Shown here: piece by piece, positions 58,591 through 64,000 of the stretch
Layout of the letters: each line of letters opens with the position of its first letter
How positions within the stretch are numbered: the stretch's first letter is position 1
Translations under genes and position numbers: made by a program
Assembly (NCBI RefSeq): GCF_020023995.1
Contig: NZ_NRRD01000003.1
Span: 1 to 64,000 of the forward strand
Direction: 5' to 3'
Source: Rhodobacter sp. TJ_12
GTDB taxonomy: Bacteria; Pseudomonadota; Alphaproteobacteria; Rhodobacterales; Rhodobacteraceae
DNA length: 64,000 bases
Notes under the pieces: model-generated
What the model saw: the letters and a program-made list of their open reading frames with translations, nothing else
The model's database searches: none
Told to the model about the DNA's origin: nothing

Positions 58591-59636
58591 CAGGCAGACA
58601 CCCCAGACAGCAGCACCTCGCGGATCGCGGCTTCGTTCACATCATCATGTTCGGCAATGACCACAAGCGCGGAGCGGCGGGCGCGCTCACCCCACGGCTG
58701 GTCATATTGGTGGCGCACCCGCGCGCCCACCGCTTGAACCAAAAGCCGCATCGGCTTGCCCGCCACCGCCACATGGCCTTTGACGCGCAAGATATTTTGC
58801 TCGTTGGCCAAGCGTTCAATCGCCGCCACCAGTGCCGCCGGATCGGCGATTTCGGGAAGCTCAATCACCACGGTTTCAAAATCATCATGCTCGTGATCAT
58901 CGGCGCCATCATGGTGGCTTGGCCGCGCGGCCAGATCATCTTCCGCCGCCGCGCCGATGCCCAGCACGACCGCCGGATCAATCGTACCCTCGACCATCGG
59001 CAGGATCGGCAGCTTGCGCGGGGCCTCGGCCTCAATCACCGCGCGTGCGGCGGCCAAGCCGGATTCGCCCGCGAGGTCCGCTTTGGAAAGCAGCACCAAA
59101 TCCGCGCAAGCGATCTGATCTTCAAACACTTCCGAAAGCGGCGTTTCATGGTCGATGCTGTCATCGGCTTTGCGCTGCGCCTCCACCGCCGCCTCATCGG
59201 GCGCAAAGCGGCCCGCCGCCACGGCCTCGGCATCGGCCACGGCAATCACGCCATCCACGGTAATTTTCGAGCGGATCGCGGGCCAGTCAAACGCCTTCAA
59301 AAGCGGCTTGGGCAGCGCAAGGCCCGAGGTCTCGATCAAGATGTGATCGGGGCGATTGGGCCGCGCCATCAGTGCCTCGATCGTCGGGATGAAGTCATCG
59401 GCGACGGTGCAGCAAATGCAGCCATTGGCCAGTTCGACAATGTTTTCATCGGGGCAATTTTCATCGGCGCATTGGCGCAGAATTTCGCCATCCACCCCCA
59501 CAGTGCCAAATTCATTGACCAACACCGCAAGCGTGCGGCCCTGCGGGTTCGCCATCAAATGGCGGATCAGCGTGGTTTTGCCCGCGCCCAGAAAGCCGGT
59601 GATCACGGTGACGGGGATTTTGACGAGGTCCGACAT
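58590..59636 (-). CDS. cobW: CobW GTPase, metal chaperone of cobalamin synthesis
   Basis: A 348-residue COG0523 GTPase. Walker A is TGFLGAGKTTLIRHL, the metal site GCICC (CxCC), ILIETSGLALPKPLL is the switch region and LVLLSKADLA the NKxD-like G4 motif (here SKAD). A linker with HHDGADDHEHDD gives additional metal ligands. The CobW C-terminal domain follows. It is thought to supply cobalt to the CobNST chelatase, which fits its coupling to cobN. It lies three bases after the DUF1636 gene and is the second gene under riboswitch control. Confidence 0.94.
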   Translation of the reverse strand: MSDLVKIPVTVITGFLGAGKTTLIRHLMANPQGRTLAVLVNEFGTVGVDGEILRQCADENCPDENIVELANGCICCTVADDFIPTIEALMARPNRPDHILIETSGLALPKPLLKAFDWPAIRSKITVDGVIAVADAEAVAAGRFAPDEAAVEAQRKADDSIDHETPLSEVFEDQIACADLVLLSKADLAGESGLAAARAVIEAEAPRKLPILPMVEGTIDPAVVLGIGAAAEDDLAARPSHHDGADDHEHDDFETVVIELPEIADPAALVAAIERLANEQNILRVKGHVAVAGKPMRLLVQAVGARVRHQYDQPWGERARRSALVVIAEHDDVNEAAIREVLLSGVSA

Positions 59637-59639
59637 GGC

Positions 59640-60008
59640 TTACTCCTGAACGGGCAGAACTTGCGGGGGGATACGGGCAAGGCTTTGCTTGCGGAAAATC
59701 TCGGGCCGTGTGCGCCACGGCACCAAGCCATCGGCGCTGGCGTCATAAAGCGCAGCACCTTGCAAAATGGTCGCGGCATCTTCGGGGCCCATGCGACCGT
59801 AGACATAGGACCATTTGCCCGGCGCCGACAGGGCCACCGAACAGCCCTGCGTGCAAGCCGACAGGCATTCTACGGGCTGGATCGTCACCCCCTCGGGGCA
59901 GGGCAGATTGGCAAGCGCGGCATGCAACAGCGCGCCGGGACGGGTTTCGCCTTCGGGGTCAACACCCGCGCGGCGGCAGGTCGTGCAAACGTGAAGCGTG
60001 GTGGCCAT
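59640..60008 (-). CDS. DUF1636 family protein, first gene under the cobalamin riboswitch
   Basis: A 122-residue protein of the DUF1636 family. LHVCTTCRRAG at the N-terminus and VECLSACTQGCSVAL in the middle supply five cysteines arranged like those of thioredoxin-like [2Fe-2S] ferredoxins; GKWSYVYGRM follows. The start at 60008 has a near-perfect AAGGAGGGG ribosome binding site. It is the first gene after the riboswitch and three bases before cobW. The role is unknown; an electron carrier for corrin ring oxidation or cobalt reduction, or a cobalt-handling protein, are possible. Family members frequently accompany cobW in Alphaproteobacteria, in my recollection. Confidence 0.85.
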   Translation of the reverse strand: MATTLHVCTTCRRAGVDPEGETRPGALLHAALANLPCPEGVTIQPVECLSACTQGCSVALSAPGKWSYVYGRMGPEDAATILQGAALYDASADGLVPWRTRPEIFRKQSLARIPPQVLPVQE

Positions 60009-60099
60009 CACCCCTCCTTGATGGGTTTGGGGGCACGGCCGAAGACGGGCACCAAGGCCCCTCCCGGTTGCGGCACACCCCGTCCGCCCGAAATACGCA

Positions 60100-60293
60100 C
60101 GCTGGCAGGTCTCCCGGCTTGCGGATGTGGGGTCTAACCCCCGCGGTCGCCCCCCCTTCCCGGCTGATGCCAGTGGTGCGGGGCGCCCTCTCCGGTCACG
60201 GTCGCGGGGGCGGCTGCGTTTCGCGTTTTTGACCGCTTCGGTCGCAAACCCTGTCGCATTCCCTCTTCGCCTGTCATAGGACAGAAACCAGCG
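60100..60293 (-). promoter_or_regulatory. cobalamin (AdoCbl) riboswitch
   Basis: On the minus strand the B12 box AAGCCGGGAGACCTGCC lies at 60104-60120. Upstream follow CCACTGGCATCAGCCGGGAA, GCCGCCCCCGCGACCGTGACC and GAGGGAATGCGACAGGG, in the order of the cobalamin aptamer core. The closing stem P1 is CGCTGG (60288-60293) with CCAGCG (60100-60105). The aptamer ends about 90 bases before the ATG of the DUF1636 gene, leaving an expression platform in which the AAGGAGGGG ribosome binding site could be hidden. It should lower expression of the whole minus-strand cob operon when B12 is plentiful. Confidence 0.96.
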
Positions 60294-60300
60294 CCGTCCC

Positions 60301-60329
60301 TGAGTGGGCGAGACGCCTGCTATTGTCAA
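60301..60329 (-). promoter_or_regulatory. predicted promoter of the minus-strand cob operon
   Basis: A perfect TTGACA (60324-60329, minus strand) stands 17 bases before CACTCA (60301-60306), a poor -10 hexamer. Transcription from here would start near 60294, exactly where the riboswitch P1 stem begins, which supports the call despite the weak -10. The divergent cobO ATG is only 18 bases from the -35 box, so cobO and the operon share this short control region. Confidence 0.5.
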
Positions 60330-60346
60330 GCGCGAGGACCGCCCCG

Positions 60347-60988
60347 ATGACGTCTGAAAACGACAGCCCCCCGCAAGAGAAACCCGACGATCTGGCCCGC
60401 CATGCCAGCAAGATGGCCAAGAAAAAGGCCGCGCGCGACAAGATCATGGCTGGGAAATCCGGCGAAAAAGGGCTGGTGATCATCACCACCGGCACCGGCA
60501 AGGGCAAAAGCTCGGCGGGTTTTGGCATGATCTTGCGTTGCATCGCGCATGAAATGCCCTGCGCGGTGGTGCAATTCATCAAGGGTGCATGGGACACCGG
60601 CGAGCGACGCTTGCTGACCACCCATTTTGGCGATCTGTGCCAGTTCCATGCGATGGGCGAGGGCTTCACTTGGGAAACCCAAGACCGCGAACGCGATGTG
60701 GCGGCGGCCCAAGCCGGCTGGGCCAAAGCGAAAGAGCTGATCCTGAACCCCGACATCCGCATGGTGCTTTTGGACGAGATCAACATTGCGCTGCGCTATG
60801 ATTACATCGACCGCCAAGAGGTGATCGCCTTTTTGCGCGATGAAAAGCCGCCGCTGACCCATGTGGTGCTGACCGGGCGCAACGCCGCGCCCGAATTGAT
60901 CGAGGCCGCCGATCTGGTGACCGAGATGAATTTGGTCAAACACCCATTCCGCTCGGGCATCAAAGGCCAGCCCGGGGTGGAATTCTGA
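60347..60988 (+). CDS. cobO: cob(I)yrinic acid a,c-diamide adenosyltransferase
   Basis: A 213-residue CobA/CobO/BtuR-type ATP:corrinoid adenosyltransferase. The P-loop is [35 protein letters not shown] and [15 protein letters not shown] are conserved, and [23 protein letters not shown] closes the domain. It attaches the adenosyl group to the reduced cobalt. An N-terminal basic helix precedes the P-loop. GAGGA lies eight bases before the ATG at 60347. The gene is divergent from the riboswitch-controlled operon and cotranscribed with cobQ 13 bases downstream. No riboswitch of its own is visible. Confidence 0.96.
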   Translation: MTSENDSPPQEKPDDLARHASKMAKKKAARDKIMAGKSGEKGLVIITTGTGKGKSSAGFGMILRCIAHEMPCAVVQFIKGAWDTGERRLLTTHFGDLCQFHAMGEGFTWETQDRERDVAAAQAGWAKAKELILNPDIRMVLLDEINIALRYDYIDRQEVIAFLRDEKPPLTHVVLTGRNAAPELIEAADLVTEMNLVKHPFRSGIKGQPGVEF

Positions 60989-61001
60989 CACGGAGCGCGC
61001 C

Positions 61002-62447
61002 ATGACTTCGCTGATGATCCAAGGGGCGGGCTCCAATGTCGGCAAGTCGATGCTGGTGGCGGGGCTGTGCCGGGCGGCGCGGCGGCGGGGCCTGACGGTC
61101 GCGCCGTTCAAGCCGCAAAACATGTCCAACAATGCTGCCGTCACGGCGGATGGGGGCGAAATTGGCCGCGCGCAGGCTTTGCAGGCTTTGGCCTGTGGGC
61201 TGGAGCCGATGGTCGATATGAACCCGATCTTGCTCAAGCCTGAAACCGATGTGGGCGCGCAGGTCGTGGTGCAGGGCAAGCGGCTTACCACCACCAAGGC
61301 GCGCGATTATGCCGGGCTGAAACCGAAACTGATGGGCGCGGTGCTTGACAGTTTCGCGCGGCTCAAGGCAGCGCATGATCTGGTGATTGTCGAAGGCGCG
61401 GGCAGCCCGGCCGAGGTCAATCTGCGCGCGGGAGACATTGCCAATATGGGCTTTGCACGCGCCGCCGATGTGCCGGTGGTGCTGGCAGGCGACATTGACC
61501 GCGGCGGGGTGATTGCGCAAATCGTCGGCACCCAAGCGGTGCTGGACCCCGAGGACGCGGCAATGATTTCGGGCTTTTTGATCAATAAGTTCCGAGGCGA
61601 CGTGTCGCTTTTCGATGACGGGTATAAGCTGATTGAAACCCGCACCGGCTGGCGCGGCTTCGGCACGTTGCCGTGGTTTCGTCAGGCGCATTTGCTGCCC
61701 GCCGAAGATGCGTTGGACCTTGGATCGGGGCGCAGCACCGGCGGCACGGTGATCGCCTGCCTTGCGCTGTCAAGGATTGCGAATTTCGATGACCTTGATC
61801 CGCTTGCCGCCGAACCGGGGGTGGATCTGGTGATGGTCACGCCGGGCCAGCCGATCCCGGGCAACGCGAAGCTGGTGATCGTGCCCGGCTCCAAATCCAC
61901 GCGCGGGGATCTGGCGTTCTTGCGCGAACAGGGTTGGGACATCGATCTGGCCGGTCATGTGCGGCGTGGCGGCCATGTGCTTGGCATTTGCGGCGGCTAT
62001 CAGATGCTGGGTCGCACCGTGGCGGACCCCGATGGCATTGAAGGCACGCCGGGCACCACGCCGGGGCTGGGGTTGCTAGAGGTCGATACGGTGATGACGC
62101 CCGACAAGCGCCTGACCCGCACCCGCGCCACCCATGCGCCGACGGGACTGGAGGTCACGGGCTATGAAATTCACATTGGCCAGACCGAAGGTGCGGACCG
62201 CGCCCGCCCGTTTGCGCTGATTGACGGCCAGCCAGAGGGCGCGACCTCGGCCAATGGCCGGGTGACGGGCAGCTACCTGCACGGGATGTTTTCCGCCGAT
62301 GCGTTCCGCGCGGCCTTTTTGCAGGGCCTCGATATTGCCGCCTCGGGCCAAAGCCATGCGGCCGCGGTCGAGGCCACGCTTGATGCCTTGGCCGATCACA
62401 TGGAAGCGCATCTTGATGTGCAGGGCCTATTGGCTTTGGCGCGCTAA
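61002..62447 (+). CDS. cobQ: cobyric acid synthase
   Basis: A 481-residue amidotransferase. [21 protein letters not shown] is the ATP site; [14 protein letters not shown] and [15 protein letters not shown] are family motifs; the glutaminase domain has [15 protein letters not shown] and the nucleophile in [10 protein letters not shown], with the histidine in VTGYEIHIG. It amidates side chains b, d, e and g of adenosylcobyrinic acid a,c-diamide, directly after the CobO step. A CGGAGCG ribosome binding site precedes the ATG. Confidence 0.97.
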   Translation: MTSLMIQGAGSNVGKSMLVAGLCRAARRRGLTVAPFKPQNMSNNAAVTADGGEIGRAQALQALACGLEPMVDMNPILLKPETDVGAQVVVQGKRLTTTKARDYAGLKPKLMGAVLDSFARLKAAHDLVIVEGAGSPAEVNLRAGDIANMGFARAADVPVVLAGDIDRGGVIAQIVGTQAVLDPEDAAMISGFLINKFRGDVSLFDDGYKLIETRTGWRGFGTLPWFRQAHLLPAEDALDLGSGRSTGGTVIACLALSRIANFDDLDPLAAEPGVDLVMVTPGQPIPGNAKLVIVPGSKSTRGDLAFLREQGWDIDLAGHVRRGGHVLGICGGYQMLGRTVADPDGIEGTPGTTPGLGLLEVDTVMTPDKRLTRTRATHAPTGLEVTGYEIHIGQTEGADRARPFALIDGQPEGATSANGRVTGSYLHGMFSADAFRAAFLQGLDIAASGQSHAAAVEATLDALADHMEAHLDVQGLLALAR

Positions 62448-62489
62448 AAAACCGGCCGCGCCTGCCACCGGGGCGGGGTGGGCGCGGCC
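62446..62489 (-). terminator. terminator after bluB, possibly bidirectional
   Basis: On the minus strand GGCCGCGCC / GGCGCGGCC (nine-base stem, loop of 18) is followed by GGTTTTTT, a good rho-independent terminator for the cobC-bluB transcript. The thymine run overlaps the cobQ stop codon on the other strand. On the plus strand the stem has no thymine run, so stopping of cobQ transcripts is less certain. Confidence 0.65.
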
Positions 62490-62497
62490 TTGGCGCT

Positions 62498-63121
62498 TTA
62501 GCGCCGCTCCCAATCGGTGGGCAGGTTTTCTTGCCAGCCCGCGCGGTGCAAAAGCGGTATATCATCGGTGAATTCGGGCGTGCCGATGCACAGCCATGCG
62601 GTGAATTCCCAATCCTCGGGCACCTCAAGCAGCGTCTCGATCGCCTTCGGATCGAGCACCGACACCATCCCCAGGCCAAGGTTTTCCGCCCGCGCGGCGA
62701 GCCACAACGTATGGATCGCCATGGCGGTCGATTGTTGCAGCGTCACCGGCATCGAGGCGCGACCCAGCCCGTGCCCCGCTTCGGGGTCCCGATGGGTGAA
62801 AACGGCCAGTTGCAACGGCGCCTGATCGATACCTTGTAGCTTCAGCTTCGCATAGGCCTCGGCCTGATCGCCGACATAGGCATCGCCTGCCGCATCGCGC
62901 GCGGCATTGAAATTTTCCAACACCTTGGCGCGGATCTCGGGGCTGTCGATCCGCAACACCCGCCACGGCCGCGCATTGCCAACCGAAGGCGCCATATCCA
63001 TCGTGGCGCGCAGCCGGTCGATCACCTCTTCGGCAATCGGATCGGGACGGAAATGGCGCACATCGCGGCGCCAGCGCAGAACCTCTTGCAATGCATCGCG
63101 ATGCGGCTGATCAAATTCCAT
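62498..63121 (-). CDS. bluB: 5,6-dimethylbenzimidazole synthase
   Basis: A 207-residue flavin-dependent nitroreductase-fold protein. RRDVRHFRPDPI, APSVGNARPWRVLRI and GLGRASMPVTLQQSTAMAIHTLWLAARAENLG (quoted in parts) and GWQENLPTDWERR at the C-terminus are BluB features. It destroys FMNH2 with oxygen to make DMB, the lower ligand of B12, so it fits an aerobic pathway. It overlaps the cobC end by eleven bases. The C-terminal tryptophan/arginine tail is conserved in the family. Confidence 0.95.
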   Translation of the reverse strand: MEFDQPHRDALQEVLRWRRDVRHFRPDPIAEEVIDRLRATMDMAPSVGNARPWRVLRIDSPEIRAKVLENFNAARDAAGDAYVGDQAEAYAKLKLQGIDQAPLQLAVFTHRDPEAGHGLGRASMPVTLQQSTAMAIHTLWLAARAENLGLGMVSVLDPKAIETLLEVPEDWEFTAWLCIGTPEFTDDIPLLHRAGWQENLPTDWERR

Positions 63122-64000
63122 CCGTCAAGACCTTCTCTATTCTGTTCCATTCCGAAGCCGGACCGGGCAGCCCCAATCGCAGCCAATGTTGCGAATACGG
63201 AAAGACCCGGCTCCAGATCTGCGCCCGGGCCAGCCTTTCTTGCGCCGCCACCGCATCGGGGGTGGCATAGGTGCGAAACAGCGCCGTGCCGCCGACCAGT
63301 TGCCAGCCCGCACGCGCGGCCAGCGCATCAAGCTGCGCGGCCTCTTCCCGCAGCCGCGCCACGGTCGCCACCGCCCAATCACGATCGGCCAGCGCGCGAA
63401 TGCCGGTTTCAATCGCCGGGCCAGACACGGGCCACGGCCCCGCCATTTCCGACAGCTTTGCCACGGTCGCGGCATCGGCAAAGGCAAAGCCCAGCCGCAG
63501 CCCCGCCAACCCGTAAAACTTACCAAACGAGCGCAGCACGATGATCTTTGCCCCGGCCTTGGCGGCCAGCGAGGTTTCGGGCGTGGCATCGGCGAAGCTT
63601 TCATCCACCACAAGGCGGCGCACCTGCAAGCCAAGCGCGCGCAAAGCCTCGGGCGTGAAGCTTCGGCCATCGGGGTTGTTGGGGTTCACCACCACCGCCA
63701 GATCGGCGCCAGCCAGATCGCGCAGCGTGGTCACCTCTTCGACCTGCCAGCCTGCCGCGCGCAGTGCGGCGGCATGTTCGTTATAGGTCGGGGCCAGCAC
63801 ATGGGCGCGCCCGGGCGGGCCCAGCCGCGGGATCAATTGGATCGCCTGCTGCGCCCCCGCCAAAGCCACGCCGGGCGCGGTGGTGCCAAACGCCAGTTGC
63901 GCCGCCGCGATCAACGCGTCTTTTTGCGCGGTGGTGGGCAGGCCGGTCCAGGCCGCGGGCGTCATCCGCGCCAGCGGATAGGGCATGCGGTTGATGCCGG
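63111..64000 (-). CDS. cobC: threonine-phosphate decarboxylase/CobC-type aminotransferase, 5' truncated
   Basis: About 296 residues of a class I/II PLP enzyme are present; the frame continues to the window edge, where GINR precedes MPYPLARM as expected for the N-terminal part of CobC. VNPNNPDGRSFTPEAL, VVDESFADATPE and LRSFGKFYGLAGLRLGF (PLP lysine in SFGKFYG) are the family motifs. CobC-type enzymes (CobD of Salmonella) decarboxylate threonine phosphate to aminopropanol phosphate for the nucleotide loop. The missing start must lie within about 35 residues beyond the edge. cobD (CbiB) is the expected next gene. Confidence 0.94.
   Translation of the reverse strand, partial: GINRMPYPLARMTPAAWTGLPTTAQKDALIAAAQLAFGTTAPGVALAGAQQAIQLIPRLGPPGRAHVLAPTYNEHAAALRAAGWQVEEVTTLRDLAGADLAVVVNPNNPDGRSFTPEALRALGLQVRRLVVDESFADATPETSLAAKAGAKIIVLRSFGKFYGLAGLRLGFAFADAATVAKLSEMAGPWPVSGPAIETGIRALADRDWAVATVARLREEAAQLDALAARAGWQLVGGTALFRTYATPDAVAAQERLARAQIWSRVFPYSQHWLRLGLPGPASEWNRIEKVLTDGI

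Noticed and set aside
58647-60137. Open frame of about 500 codons opposite cobW and DUF1636
   Set aside because: It lacks family motifs and runs antisense through confidently assigned genes and part of the riboswitch.
60009-60329. N-terminal extension of the DUF1636 frame through the riboswitch
   Set aside because: The region is the aptamer and its platform; the ATG at 60008 has a near-perfect ribosome binding site.

Overview
The window is a dense, GC-rich stretch of chromosome from an alphaproteobacterium, most likely a Rhodobacter-type member of the Rhodobacteraceae. The support is the lpxB-lpxI-lpxA-fabZ-ompH-bamA-rseP-dxr-cdsA-uppS-frr-pyrH order with LpxI rather than LpxH, an aerobic (CobF-type) cobalamin cluster that carries the CobZ flavohemoprotein described from Rhodobacter capsulatus, and the presence of DUF1636, DUF2927 and a 'virulence factor' family gene beside metF. 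The species is an inference. I see no tRNA, rRNA, insertion sequence, phage gene or CRISPR array. Both edges cut a gene: pxpC at the left and cobC at the right.

Layout. 1-1.26 kb: end of a 5-oxoprolinase (pxpCA) operon. 1.26-13.64 kb: minus-strand envelope and translation operon (lipid A, OmpH/Skp, BamA, RseP, DXR, CDP-DAG synthase, UppS, ribosome recycling factor, UMP kinase), with an unlisted 57-residue membrane ORF between bamA and rseP. 13.7-24.1 kb: mixed genes (miaA, an AraC regulator, a UPF0114 protein, a chemoreceptor, an ExaC-like aldehyde dehydrogenase with a GAF-Fis regulator nearby, rlmE, ppx/gppA). 24.6-26.8 kb: one-carbon module ('virulence factor' protein, MetF, methyl-THF:corrinoid methyltransferase), probably part of a split B12-dependent methionine synthase. 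27.2-32.9 kb: envelope-associated genes (DUF2927 lipoprotein, VWA/CoxE-like protein, DedA, M48 protease, membrane hydrolase). 33-40.4 kb: M32 carboxypeptidase, an eroded heme A synthase-like protein, a peptidase-MA-like protein, TrmJ, a TenI-like protein coupled to a P-loop kinase relic, hemolysin III, Tgt. 40.7-44.8 kb: FeoAB iron uptake, then a divergent purine-catabolism pair (allA/puuD).

44.9-64 kb: cobalamin biosynthesis. A cobalamin riboswitch (60100-60293, minus strand) leads a minus-strand operon DUF1636-cobW-cobN-cobH-cobI-cobJ-cobL-cobE-cobM-cobA-cobF-cobZ-cobB, mostly joined by ATGA or TGATG overlaps. cobK lies inside this operon on the opposite strand, its ATG overlapping the cobL ATG in the tetramer CATG. 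cobO-cobQ run divergently from the riboswitch, followed by bluB and cobC on the minus strand. Together these cover uroporphyrinogen III methylation, the corrin ring steps (CobZ in place of CobG), one cobaltochelatase subunit, adenosylation, amidation, and lower-ligand and aminopropanol-arm precursors. cobST, cobD and the nucleotide-loop genes are not in the window.

Most interesting observations: the heme A synthase homologue that kept its C-terminal heme-binding half but lost the catalytic N-terminal half; the antisense cobK with overlapping divergent start codons; DUF1636 as first gene under B12 control; a P-loop kinase relic with a lost Walker A lysine; the split methionine-synthase module; and the 57-residue membrane ORF inside the bamA-rseP operon.
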